Of a stretch of 64,000 nucleotides of DNA, positions 47,830-59,234 are shown one piece after another. Where the stretch lies: contig NC_081408.1 in the NCBI RefSeq assembly GCF_030272615.1, positions 307,895,950-307,959,949 of the forward strand, given 5' to 3'. Below the pieces are notes generated by a model. The model saw only the letters and a list, made by a program, of their open reading frames with translations. It was not told the DNA's origin and did no database searches. How positions within the stretch are numbered: position 1 is the first letter of the stretch; every line of letters begins with the position of its first letter. This DNA comes from Cryptomeria japonica. Its lineage: Eukaryota > Streptophyta > Pinopsida > Cupressales > Cupressaceae. Position numbers and translations under genes: made by a program.

Positions 47830-48362
47830 AGCTCTTTCAGTCCAAACAATAGCTCTCTCTATCCAAACAGTGTCTCTTTCGGTCCAAACAATAGCTCTTT
47901 CGATCCAAACAGTAGCTCTTTTGGTCCAAATAGTAGCTCTTATAGTCCAAACAATAGCTCTTTCAGTCCAAACAATAGCTCTTTCAATCCAAACATCATC
48001 TCTTTTGGTCTAAGCTTCAACTCTCTTTGTTTGAATGTCATCGTTCTCAGTTTCAACATTAACTCTCCAAGTTTTTACTTTCTAAGTCTGAACATCAGTT
48101 GTCTAAGTCTGCACATCAACTTTGTGAGTCAAAACAACAATTTTTTGAGTTCCAACATCAGTGTTTTAAACATTGGAGTTCTTGGTTTGCATAGAAACAT
48201 TTTAAGTCTAAACAATAGCATTTTTGGTCCCTCTGATAGCGTTTTTGGTCAATACCATCACATTTTTATTCAACAGAATAGAGTTCTTGGTCATTTTGAC
48301 ACCATTTATAGTTAGTATAGCAATGTTTTTAGTCATTTTGTTAGCATTTCTAGTAAACACAT
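47830..48362 (+). repeat. 21-bp tandem array 2 in the leader of element E
   Basis: About 25 units of 21 bases start with near-perfect AGCTCTTTCAGTCCAAACAA plus T copies (47830-47997) and grade into diverged copies. The last units (AGCATTTTTGGTCCCTCTGA and AGCGTTTTTGGTCAATACCA) look like array 1, so the two arrays share an origin. A repeated seven-residue pattern such as SSFSPNN results in one frame. Confidence 0.88.
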
Positions 48363-49401
48363 CAAAATCAAAAAATAAAAACAACCCATTTTTCAAACAA
48401 TTAAACATAATGACTAGGTCATCTTCCCAGGGCACTCAATCAAGTTATCTTCTGTCAAAGAAAATTCAAATCTAGGCGCACTAATGTTTTCAAGTATTCA
48501 TCTCTAGAAAGTTTAAGATCCATCAATTTAAAGTGCATAATCTCATTTCCTTTGATAAACTGATCTCTCAAACAAAGTTTCTCATCAGGATCTATCATCC
48601 TTTATCACAAAACTAAAATGTGTGATCAGAGTAACCTCATTCTCTACATAGGATATATCGATCCTATTAGACTTGGTCATATAAAAATCACAAAATTTGC
48701 ACTCCAAACAAGGATTAAAAACTTGCAAACTCTCAAATACTTACATGACCATTTCATGTCATTTGAAAAAGAGGAAGGTTAGTCAAAAAGTGATCTTGAG
48801 AAAGAGAATATTTCTCTACGTAAACCACCAACTCTTATTGAAATATCACGTATTCTTACATCACTATCATGATTATCTACGTGGTCGTGGAAATGAGTTT
48901 GACAACAAACCTCTGAGAACGCAGGCCTTGCAACAAAGATGAGGGTTGTCTCAATCTCTCAATAGAGGTGGTCACATCAATTTATCATATTTACCTCAAC
49001 AATTGATCACTTATTGAGATGCATTTTAGAAAATCAAAAACCTTGCAAAGCATTCAAATCACTTGTATGCCCATTTTAACCAAGGCTCAGAGATGAAAAA
49101 ATCAAAGAAAAGGAAATAGAAACACCTGAAATGGCAAAAGATAATGAGAGGATGGTAAAAAATGAAATAGGGGAAGAGATAACTAGAGAAAACATTAGAT
49201 AAATCCAACAAGATCCTAAATTTGATAAATTTATGGAGAAAAAATTGGAGGGTGAAAGGGAGAAATACTTCCTAATGTTAGCAAAATCTGGTGCTAAACT
49301 TCCCCAAGATTTTGACATAAACAACTTAAGAAAAAAGGAAGGATCAAAGGATACTCACAATAAGAATGATCAAAGTGATGAAACTCTCAATCACATAAAT
49401 A

Positions 49402-49568
49402 GTGACACAAGAAGGAATCATGATGACAGAAGAACTCATGATGACACAAGAAATCATGATGACATAAGAAGAACTCATGATAACACAAGAACTCATGATG
49501 ACACAAGAAGAACTCAAGATGACACAAGAAGGAATCATGATAACACAAGAACTCATGATGATACAAGA
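49402..49568 (+). repeat. In-frame 18/21-bp repeat coding for HDDTR in gag of element E
   Basis: Eight units of 18 or 21 bases (ACTCATGATGACACAAGA with or without AGA or AGG) code for THDDTR and NHDDTRR in turn. All lengths are multiples of three, so the frame is kept. Charge alternates D-D with R-R, making a highly polar, probably unstructured segment just before the gag coil. Confidence 0.88.
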
Positions 49569-49999
49569 AAAAATTGTGTTAATGATCCTCTTTTAAATCT
49601 TACCCAACAAATACAAACTCTACAACAACAGATTCAAGATATGCAAAATAGGTTGAGTGCCAAAAGATATTCATTAGAAGACATTTGTCCATATCCTTTT
49701 GATAGAAGTTTGAACAAGGTGTCATTTCTACAACATTGTGAGATCCCAAAATATGATAAGTATGATGGAAAAACTGATCCACAAGATCACATCAGAGAGT
49801 TTTGCATAATGAGCATGGAATTTGTTCATAATGGAACATATCTCATGCGATTATTCCCCAAAATTTTGAGTGGACAATCAATGGAGTGGCTCTCTAAATT
49901 ACCACTTGGGATTATATCATTTGAAGAACTTGTGAACAAATTCATTCCACAATACTCTTATAACATACACCATGAGATAACTATGTTGGATTAGTGCAA

Positions 50000-50246
50000 A
50001 GGCTATGATGTTGTTGGTTAAGAATGCAAAGGAGTCCATTAAAGTTTTTATTTGATATGTAATGTTGGTCTTTGGTTGCCACTCTCTCGCGGGCTCTATG
50101 CTGTTTTGTTTCTAGCTGTTGGGTTTTCTGTTGGTCTTTTTGCAGCTATTCTATTTTTGTCATGTCTTCTCTTGTTTCTTTCATGCTTATCCTCTATTAT
50201 GTAAGTGGGTTTCGGGTCCCTTAAAACCTGATTTTCCTTAATCAAA
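50000..50246 (+). mobile_element. 5'-truncated LINE-like insert in gag of element E, with 38-bp target duplication
   Basis: The 38 bases at 49962-49999 (AACATACACC through TTAGTGCAA) are repeated exactly at 50247-50284. The 247-base insert between them begins with a short coding-like end (MLLVKNAKESIKVFI, stop) and a T-rich 3' region. It ends GGGTTTCGGGTCCCTTAAAA, then CCTGATTTTCCTTAATCAAA. The ending agrees with the insert at 23042-23390 on the minus strand. A direct duplication plus A-tailed end fits target-primed insertion. 38 bp is unusually long. Confidence 0.8.
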
Positions 50247-50831
50247 AACATACACCATGAGATAACTATGTTGGATTAGTGCAATTTTAAACAAAAGAAT
50301 GGGGAGTCTTTCATGATCTTCTTACAGAGATGGAGACGTTTATTCAATAGATATCCTAGACCAGTGCCAGCTCATGAAAAGATGGACATATTCATTGATA
50401 ATATCACAAGTGAAATGAGTTATAGGCTCAAATTACAATGTCCTCCTTGTTTTTCAAAGATGATTGAAAATGGTCTCAAAATAGAGGATGCTATGGTTAA
50501 GAAAGGAGAATTGAAACTCTACAAAGAAGGAAATAATTCCTCCAACTCATTCAATAATAACAACAACAACAATCACAATAATGATAAACCAAAATTTTGG
50601 ATAAGAAATAGAAATGTTGTGAATGATGGAGTATTTGATGCCAACAATGTTAAACCACATCAACCTATTTTCAATCTATCAAGTCGGGCACTAGTGAGCA
50701 ATCAAGAAAATAATGCTAAATCAAAACCATTCTTTCCCAATACTCGCAAAAAATTTACCAACATTGGTGAACCATTGCAATCAGTTTTAAAAACTCTAAT
50801 TAATCACACTACTAGAAGCAAGAGATTTTGA

Positions 50832-51939
50832 ACCCAAAATTGAACCAAGTTGGTGGAATGATAATCATTTTTGTGTTTCATAGGAACAAAGGACATCAGA
50901 CCAATGATTGTCAAAGACTTAAACATGTTATTTAGGATTTAATTGACAATGAGGTAATCACAGTGGATGGGCACAAAACAAATGAATTTCATATGGCCTT
51001 CAAAACTCCATTTCCCAACTATGAAAAAGGTGAACCATCAAATACTCAAAATGACAAAGGGAAAGCAAAAGTTAACTATGTTCACGCCTACAACAACGTA
51101 GTAAATGTCATTATCATCAAAGATAAAGCACCAACAAAACCAGCACATATCCTTACTCAAAGTAAGGCTAAGGTAACATTCCCAGGTGTGACAAATAATG
51201 CAACATATACCTCGAGGTAGTATAACATAGTGGACCCCCTGCGCAGATATCCATCCTAGAGCTCCTAAAACTCTCACCAACACATAAGGAAATATTAGAA
51301 AAGGCTCTAGTTGAAACCACAATCTCTAAAGACTTGGATGTTGATCAGTTCCGAACCATGGTGGGACACCTTATAGCTCCTCATTGCCTATCATTCATAG
51401 AACATAACGATGTATCATTGCAACATCCCCACAATGCTCCACTATACATTGAAGTGCTTATTCACAAAATGCATGTCAAATGTGTTCTCTTAGATGGAAG
51501 AGCGAGCTTAAATATTTGTGCATTGAGTTTAGTGCATGCCTTAGGTTTTTCAAAAGAAGCAGTGGATCCCAGAAAGAAAAAAAAATTCAAAGCATATGAT
51601 GAAGAAGAGCAATCCTCTAAAGGAACAATTGTATTACCACTTAGAATAAGACAAGTTCAAAGAGATACAATATGTCAAGTCCTGGACTTGAATCTATCTT
51701 ATAACATTCTTTCGGGTAGTCCATGGATCCATGATATTCAGGCGATCCTTTTGACATATCACCAATGTGTTAAATTCCCCCATAATGGACAAGAGGTAAC
51801 AATTTCAGCAGATTCAACTCAATATTGCAGCAATCTAAGGCCAGCTCAGGATGCCACAGTTCCTCACAACAGAGAAGCATTCTCTCCTATCCCATCATCC
51901 CAGAAAAAAATTGTTGACATCAACCTTAGAAAGTTTTGA
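50832..51939 (+). pseudogene. pol: Element E gag C-terminal motif and aspartic protease
   Basis: Near 50880 FHRNKGHQTNDCQRLKHVI is the gag C-terminal zinc-finger-like motif, with its first Cys lost. From about 51247 the frame reads ISILELLKLSPTHKEILEKA and leads into the 51334-51939 open frame. The protease active site is at KCVLLDGRASLNICALSLV; the usual D-T/G-G is changed to D-G-R, which should abolish activity. SGSPWIHDIQAILLTYHQCV is the conserved C-terminal patch of Tat-type proteases. The enzyme would normally cut Gag-Pol. Confidence 0.82.
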
Positions 51940-53040
51940 TAAGAGGTTGAAATTGAATGACAAGGGAATGGAAGAGTATTCTCTACAGGCTCTACCACTT
52001 TCCCCAAAATCTTACGGAAAACCAACAAGTTCACAACCGCAACTCCTACAAAAAACCTCTTCAAATATATAACGAAGCATTTGTTAGAGTTGGGACATTA
52101 TCTGAAGAAACTAAAGACAAAGATGTGCTATAATGGCTATATAAGGATGATGAAGTTCAACAAAAAATCAATAATGTCAGTATACCCATAGAAAAATATG
52201 GAAAAGGATTCAGCATCCTACAAAAAAGGATACACTGGAACAGGTCCTATGGGAAAAAGAAAAGAAGGTCTTCTAGAACCCATACAACCTAAATCTCAAA
52301 TGGCTAAGGACAAATCAGGCTTAGGGTATGGATAAGTTACTCCAAAACAAGAAACATATTCTAGACAATAAAAAGAGGAGCATGACAGAAGACAAGAGGA
52401 ACTTGCAATCCAAAGAGAGGAAGCATCTGCTAGAAAACAAGAAGAAGAGAACAAAAGAAAACAAGAAGAGTTGTCAATTCAAAGGGCGGAAGCAAACGCT
52501 AATCAGTAACAAGAACAAGAGGACATAAGGCCACAAGAAGAGAGAATCTCTATTCAACAAGAAGAACAAAATGATAGAAAATCCCAAGAAAAATCAACTT
52601 CCAATCAACAAAGACAGGAAAATGGTGTAAGGCAAGAAGAGCTGATAGAAAGACTAGTAGAAGTAAACATCAGTCTAGAAGAAGAAAAATATGAGAGAAG
52701 AAAAGAGATGGCAAGGAAAATAGAAGAAGCGACCCACAATCTATATGAACAAATGTATAGATTATAAGCTAGCAGTGAAATTGCCTCACATGAGTGGGAA
52801 TTCGATACATGTTCTGAGGAATCTTTTGAAGAATCTTGTGATGTAAAAAATGTATATATTGATATAGTCCATTCATATGGGGGCCAAACATTAGAATATA
52901 GGCCACTTGAATGAGGATCACAAATGGTCAAGATTCTAACTTCACTGAGACCAATTAGAGGGCGATCAGGAGAACGTATCCTAAGGAGAGTGACATCCTT
53001 AACTCAGCAAGAATAACTGAAAAACCTTGATAACTTTGTT
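51940..53040 (+). pseudogene. pol: Element E charged coiled-coil linker between protease and RT
   Basis: In the frame that fits, the product is a long Gln/Glu/Arg/Lys stretch: RRQEELAIQREEASARKQEE, NKRKQEELSIQRAEANANQ, ISIQQEEQNDRKSQEK and LEEEKYERRKEMARKIEEAT. Heptad-like spacing suggests a coiled coil. Stops at about 52507 and 52766 are TAA in CAG-TAA-CAA and TTA-TAA contexts, fitting loss of glutamine codons. The open frame at 52328-52528 is a different frame of this stretch. Such linkers are found between protease and RT in Tat/Ogre polyproteins. Confidence 0.7.
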
Positions 53041-54390
53041 ATGACCATTGAGGCCTTTGAAACTAACCAATATGACGATCCTTTACCCTTAATACATCAA
53101 GAACTTATTGACTGGGAAACCACCGGAATCAGTAAAATTGATACCTTCCAAAATGACCATGCTATAGCCATATATCTCAAGGCAGTTGAAGCCGTAACAC
53201 TCAAAAGAGCTTCCACTAGTGAATCTAATAATGTGTCTTCTAGTCAAGGGGGTGCCAAATCTTCCAGTCGTAAAAGTGAAATTAAAGAATCAAAAAGAGG
53301 GTCTAATGCTGAAAACCATTCTATGGCAACATTAGACCAATCAAAAGATAAAATAAAGGGTGTATCTGAGGGTGAAAACCTCTTTGAGGTGCCCAAAGAT
53401 GGAAGATTTGACACCATCCCAAAAAACTTTCAAGAGAGATCGGCTATCATGATTGAACCTATAGAAGTAGTCAACATTGGTACTCCAGAGAATACTAAGA
53501 TTCTTCACCTTGTAGCATCTTTATCAAAACAAGAGAGAAAATACTACAGTGACTTCTTCAAGAGAAGGTAAATCAACTTTGCCTGGTCATACACAGATAT
53601 GCTAGGACTAGATCCAAACCTCATCATGCATCACCTCAATGTCACTTCAGGATCCAAGCTGGTCAAGCAAAAACTCAGGAAGATGCACCCTCACATTTAT
53701 CTTCTTGTCAAAACAAAGCTGAAGAAAATATTGGATGTAGGATTCATACGACCAATCGCATATTCAAACTGGGTGTCAAATATCGTACCTGTGTCAAAAC
53801 CAAATAAAAGTATCTGAGTGTGCACGGACTTCGGGGACTTGAACAAGGATTTCCCAAAGGATTATTTTCCATTGCCAAGCATTGATATCATTGTAGATTT
53901 AACAACTGGACATGAAATGTTCTCTTTAATGGATGGTTTCTCAGGGTACAACCAAATCAAGATAGCCCCTAAAGATCAAGAGAAAAAAACATTTACATGC
54001 CCTTAGGGTACTTTCTGGTAGAACATCATGCCATTTGGGCTCAAGAATGTTGGGGCTACTTTTCATAGAGCTATGACCACCATTTTCCATGATATGATGC
54101 ATACCTACATGGAAGATTATGTGGATGATATACTAGCAAATCGCACACCAGAGAAGGCCACCTGGAAATTCTAGATAAAATATTTCACAGGTTAGAGAAA
54201 TACAAGTTGAGACTAAATCTAAACAAGTGCGCTTTTAGGGTCACATCAGGCAAGCTTTTGGGATATATCATATCTGCTCATGGAATAGAAGTTGATCCAA
54301 TAAAGGTAAAAGCTACAATGGAAATGAAATCACCAAAGAACATCAGTTAGTTGTGTTCTCTACAAGGGAGATTGTAGTAAATAAGAAGGT
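53041..54390 (+). pseudogene. pol: Element E reverse transcriptase
   Basis: 53041-53571 is the lead-in (IEPIEVVNIGTPENTKILHL, SLSKQERKYYSDFF). RT proper follows: MLGLDPNLIMHHLNV, FIRPIAYSNWVSNIVPVSKP, VCTDFGDLNKDFPKDYFPLP, GHEMFSLMDGFSGYNQIKIA, MPFGLKNVGATFHRAM and the catalytic YVDD in MEDYVDDILA. It copies element RNA to DNA. Stops at 53815 (TGA, probably from CGA), 54004 (TAG, from TGG) and about 54019 (TAG, from TGG) break it. After about 54150 the frame shifts and the remaining thumb region is hard to follow. Confidence 0.88.
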
Positions 54391-54830
54391 TCATAGCACA
54401 ATTGGTTGATCATTGTCATCCATTCACTCACTTATTGCACAAGAATGTTGCATTCAGATGGAACGACAAATGTGAGGAAGCCTTCACTCAAATCAAGGAA
54501 TATTTGGTATCTCCACTAGTACTAACATCACCAATTGAAGGAAAACCATTGTTGATTTACCTCTCAGCTATAGAAGTATCACTACAAGCCCTCCTAGCAC
54601 AACACAACAATGAAGGAAAAGAGCAAGTAATCTACTATATCAGCAGAACTCTAGTTGGATAATGAGTTGAACTACACAATAGTGGAGAAAGCATGCCTAG
54701 CAGTAGTATTTGCAACCCAAAAGTTGCGACATTATATGCTCACACACTCAATTAAGATGATTGCAAAGATTGATCCTTTGAAGTATCTCCTAAGCAAGGC
54801 AACACTGCCAGGTGGACTAGCTAAATAAGT
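54391..54830 (+). pseudogene. pol: Element E first RNase H domain
   Basis: The 54402-54662 frame has FTHLLHKNVAFRWNDKCEEA, FTQIKEYLVSPLVLTSPIEG and LLIYLSAIEVSLQALLAQHN, then VIYYISRTLVG: the RT connection and RNase H1-type domain of Ty3 elements. The usual Asp of L-Y-x-D is changed to LIYLSA, so the catalytic site is lost. It continues out of frame as VELHNSGES, then the MLTHSIKMIAKIDPLKYLLS-like end. Confidence 0.75.
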
Positions 54831-55545
54831 CATGGTGCTGAGTGAATTTGACATTGAGTATGTTGATATAAAATCTATAAAAGGACAAGTGATCACAGAT
54901 CAACTAGATGAAGCGCTCCTGCGTGATGATACACTATTACACATTGAATTTCTCGATGCAGATGTTCTCACCATCAGCAAGAAGACTTGGGAACTATATT
55001 TTGATGGCTCTTACATACAACATGGATCAGGTACAAGAATCCTATTTATAACATCTCAGGGCCACACTATCCCTAAATCATACGGGTTGTGCTTCCCATG
55101 TACAAACAATACTGCAAAGTATGAAACACTAGTAATCAGCCTCAAGATGGTCATTGAATGGAATATCAAAGAGTTGCATATCTATGGAAATTCATAGCTA
55201 GTTATCAACCAGATAAATGATGAGTACCAAACCAAGGATGATAAAATGATGCCCTACAAGAAACTGGTTGATGATTTCAAGAAGTACTTTGCAAACATCA
55301 CTTCTATTCAGACCTCGAGGAATGAAAGTAAAGCAGGAGATGCCATGGCAATGATAGAATCTCTTTTACAAACTCAAGAGAATCAAGAGCATTATGAATT
55401 CTTGGTGGAAGAACTCTTTTATCCAGCCCATGATTCCCCTGACACCCAAATAATCTACAATATATCCGGAACTAATTCCTCACACTATGGACAAACCTAT
55501 CTTTACTTGAAAGATAATATTCTTCCTCCAGACCTCTCATGAAAC
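54831..55545 (+). pseudogene. pol: Element E second, archaeal-like RNase H domain
   Basis: WELYFDGSYIQHGSGTRILF carries the first Asp of a separate RNase H fold. TNNTAKYETLVISLKMVIEW has Lys where Glu is usual (TNNxAEYEAL), and LHIYGNS has Asn where Asp is usual (YGDS), so two of three acidic residues are gone. A stop follows, then LVINQINDEYQTKDDKMMPY. A second RNase H after the first is the mark of Tat-lineage elements. The preceding LSEFDIEYVDIKSIKGQVIT is the normal joint. Confidence 0.82.
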
Positions 55546-56930
55546 CAAAAATGAAACTTTATTTATCAATCCTCCCACTATACCATTATTGTTGATAGCC
55601 TTTACAGACGAGGTCTAGATAGCACTCTCCTTAGGTGCCTCGAACGTTACGAATCTAAAAAAGCCTTAAAAAAAGTCCATGAAGGTATTTGTGGCATACA
55701 TTAAAGTGGTCTTACACTGGCTAAGAAACTCATATGCTTGGGTTATTATTGTCCCACTATGGAAAGAGATTCCCTCACATATGCCAAGAAATGTAAACAA
55801 TGTCAGATTCAGGGCAATCTTATACATGCACCAGCAAAAGAGATGCATCCTTTGGTAGGATCATGGTTGTTTTCTCAATGGGGTCTGGACCTGGTAGGAA
55901 AGATTCACCCTTCATCTTCAAATGGACAATTGTTCATTTTGACTACTATAGAATACTTTACTAAATGGATTGAAGCAATGCCTTTACCAATAGTGACAAG
56001 GAAACAAATAGTTTCTTTTATCCTCAACTATATCATCTGTCGCTATGATATTCCCATCTCCATTATCAATGATAATGGAAGACCTTTTAAGAATCAAGAT
56101 GTGCAAGAACTATGTTAGCGATTTAAAATCCAACATATATTCTCAAAACCCTACTATCCTCAAGGGAATGGTCAAGATGAGGCATACAACAAAACAATCC
56201 TAAAAATTTTGAAGAAGATAGTCAATGAAGTTGGTAAGGACTAGCACATTCAGTTGAATCTCACTCTATGGGCTTATCGCACTAGCATCCATACACCCAC
56301 TAGGGTAACTCCATATTACCTTGTGTATGGGTCGGAAGCAATCCTCCCAATCGAAGTAGAAATACCTTCTCTATGGGTGTCATTAAAGGGACTTGTTCCA
56401 AATGAGGAGTAGAGAGTATCCAGGTTACAAGAACTAGAGTTTCTACAAAAGCGTCGCCAAAATGCTTCTGATCACTTAAAAGCATATCAGCAAAGGATGG
56501 AGACAAGCTATAATCACCATATCAAGCTGAGGGTATTTCAGTTAGGAGATCTTGTCTTAAGAGAAAATCCATGCAACCAACAAGATCGAGAGAAAAAGGG
56601 AAATTTGAACCAAACAAGTTAGGTCATTTTGTCATGGTCACTGCATATGGATCCAAAGCCTACAAATTATCAACACCAAAAGGCGAGCGGTTTGAAGAAC
56701 CTATCAACACAATGCATCTGAAAAAAAATTATGTCTGCAAAAGCAGAAAATCAAAAAATAGTGAAAAAGCAAAAAATCCAAAAACAGTGAAAAAATAGAA
56801 AAACCAAAAACAGTGAAAAAATGGAAAATCCAAAAACATTGAAAAGCAGAAAATCCAAAAATAGCGAAAACAGTGAAAAATAAAAAATCAAATATGAGGA
56901 AAAATGCAATAAAAATAGATGGTGAAAACC
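55546..56930 (+). pseudogene. pol: Element E integrase with lysine-rich repeated tail
   Basis: The zinc-binding domain spans about 55660-55810 (HEGICGIH, then CKQCQIQGN). The core is in the 55738-56118 frame: first Asp in GLDLVGKIHPSS, second Asp in INDNGRPFKN, then after a stop the Glu in GQDEAYNKTI, consistent with the D,D-35-E triad. LWAYRTSIHTPTRVTPYYLV and YGSEAILPIEVEIPS are the conserved C-terminal patches, and FQLGDLVLRE the final domain. From about 56740 an A-rich repeat gives a lysine-, asparagine- and serine-rich tail. Stops (TAG at 56116 and others) disable it. Confidence 0.86.
56740..56900 (+). repeat. A-rich tandem repeat at the end of pol in element E
   Basis: Five to six units of about 25 bases with GAAAATCCAAAAACAGTGAA cores recur. 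In one frame they give SEK, NPKT and similar lysine-rich words. Confidence 0.8.
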
Positions 56931-59234
56931 TGGCAACAGACGTTATCTGTCAGCTGGCTCTTCCATCTATGAGTTCATGCTTTCTTTCTACATCCATCTA
57001 TCACATTTGTATATATCCATCATAAAAGCCTTTTGTACATAATTAGACAGCACCATCTCACCATGGTTTGGATCATCATTGTATATCCATAATAAAGTTT
57101 GTTTCTATACTAGGGGCAAAATCTTGAACCTAGTTAGGGGCAAGATTTCACTTTGAGCTTAATCAAATAGGCAGAACAACAGTTAGGCAACACTTGTCAA
57201 GTGAAAAGTGAGGCACATTCAATGTTGAACACAAGATCAAATCATCAACCATCAACTATCAAATAAAACATTACAAACAAGTATTAATGGATGATATCTT
57301 TTGACTATAATAGTTTTAACACTTCAACAAAAATAGTTCAACTGTTATATCTTGATTTTTGCTATCATGATTTCTAAGTGACTCAAGGATGTCTCAGACC
57401 AGAGTAACAAGGAACATAATATTTCATTTCTCTACTATCTATAAATTAATCGTTAATATGTGCAAGTTGTCTCGGGACATAATCATCAAAGTATCATTGA
57501 GGATATTTCAGATTTGCACATAGGAACAATTAAAACTGCATGTTTTACACAAGCAACACTCAGATCATCTTGGTTCAATTATACCTCAATGCTTGTGCTA
57601 ACTTGCAATATCAAAACCCAGGAAAGTAGTTCTCATGTCATCATGGTTCAATTATACCATCTATGTTTGCACTCACTTCCCACATTTTAAAGGCTCAATG
57701 ATGATAAAAAGCAAATGACCAAAATGACCGGTCTTATCACACCATTACATTTCATTTGCATTTGCATATTTAAAGTAGATTGCATTTCATTTTGCATGGG
57801 ATCATAAGAGCTCATCTTTTGCAAGGCCAAAAGCTTCAAAATGGTATATCTCTCTTATTAAGTGATTGAGTACATTAGACATCAATAAAATAATCAATTC
57901 ATCCATCCTGCATGATAAGTTAGTTCATTTCATCGCATGTAAACATTGCATAATAAGAAATCATTCATATAGATAATCAAATCATTAATTTATTCAGTTA
58001 GATCATTCATGGCATAAAACATTCATATATCATATCAAATTATGTACCATAGTGCATCATCATCACATTGCATCTATCTCATATCAATATGCATAGGCAA
58101 AATCATAAAATCATCATAAAAATAGGAGGCATTTCATCACACATGCATCACATAGTACATAAAGCATTTACATTTATCATAAGCATATATGCATCAGCAT
58201 ACATCATCACATATCCATACATTAGAATGAATAGGCATCATCATAAATAAATTCACATTGCATACATCCATTATCTAGAATTCATATTCAAATAGAAAGT
58301 AAAGCATGCATCAGGGAAATAGTGGCACAACATAATCATATAGCAAGTAAAAGGCATCCATAATCTCATAGGTCATATAGAGAAAATAGAATCGACTGCA
58401 TCTCGTATCATCAAAAATAATCGATGTCCAAGGTACAATGATATCGCAAAAATATCTGAGATACATCACAAAATATATCACAGGAATCATCAATGTCTCA
58501 TCACAAGTGTATACAAAATCATATCAATGATCAATCTCTCATATCAATGTCAAATTGGATGATGAGCAGAACTTTCTCCAGATGTTGTGGGCCTAACTGA
58601 ATCTCATGCTACTCTATGAATGCACCAACATCAGCACATCTAAATCTTCCTACAATGAGATATCAACAAAATGTCAGTTCTTTATCCAATCAATTGCTTG
58701 GATCAATTGATCTGCTATCCTATCCACTCACTGGAGATTTTCATCTATCTCTTTGAGAACCCCTCAGTGATGCTCATTCATCATGAGGTCACACATCTAG
58801 TCTATTCTATCTTGAGTTTATATCATTGACACTTATCAATCATGAAGTCAATCAAACTCATCCTATCAGATCTTCAAATCTTAGAGTTTATATAATTGAC
58901 CCTCATCGATCATGAGGTCAATCAAACTCTATCAATCATCAAATCAAGTAAAACATCAAAGTACTCATAGAACTAACACTTTCATCAACCAAAGTTGCAA
59001 GAATCAAATAAATTGTATCAGGAAATCAATTTCACAAAAATCCAAACAATCCAATCATCAATTCTCTCAATTGATCTCTTGAGGGGGCATCCTTGTATCA
59101 TCATCTATCAATCAGCGTCTGGGGCATCATATCAAAATTGAATATGCATCGTATCGAAATCATATCTGCATCAAATCGAGAAATTTTTTTTTGAACCAAT
59201 GTATTGTCACACATCGCTTCAAAGAGGGACACAA
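56931..59234 (+). other. 3' untranslated region and purine tract of element E
   Basis: The 2.3 kb after pol have no supported gene. They are rich in ATCATCA and TCATAT words (57900-58560) and hold a two-copy repeat around 58800-58930 (GAGTTTATATMATTGAC, then TCAATCATGARGTCAATCAA). The purine tract AAAGAGGGACACAA ends at 59234. Open frames at 57460-57690, 58068-58250 and 58311-58493 look like chance. Confidence 0.65.

Larger units (their letters stand above)
46281..49089 (+). other. Long leader of element E, between primer site and gag
   Basis: The 2.8 kb leader holds two 21-bp arrays (46510-46740 and 47830-48362). Between them (46900-47700) is non-repeated sequence with TGGGAATGGCTAATGCCAAG, CCCGTTATGAGCC (on the minus strand) and similar words that I associate with leaders of plant Tat elements. 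No RNA-binding or enzyme motif is seen. The open frame at 47725-48315 is created by the repeat, because 21 is a multiple of three. Confidence 0.65.
49090..50831 (+). pseudogene. gag: Element E gag, interrupted by a LINE-like insert
   Basis: The frame can be followed from about 49090 (DEKIKEKEIETPEMAK), with a TAA near 49200, through KLEGEREKYFLMLAKSGAKL, a repeat-rich part (49402-49568), a QQIQTLQQQIQDMQNRL coil, and the Ty3 gag domain. That domain includes KYDGKTDPQDHIREFCIM, SGQSMEWLSKLPLG and ISFEELVNKFIPQYS. A TAG ends the open part at 49993. The domain resumes after the insert at 50285 (SFMIFLQRWRRLFNRYPRP) and ends at 50831. Gag would form the particle that carries the element RNA. An asparagine-rich stretch (about 50545-50580) follows the domain. 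Confidence 0.85.

Noticed and set aside
47725-48315. 196-codon open frame in the leader of element E as an ordinary gene
   Set aside because: The frame is open because the 21-bp repeat is a multiple of three. It has no folded-domain look, so it is kept as a repeat and discussed as a finding.
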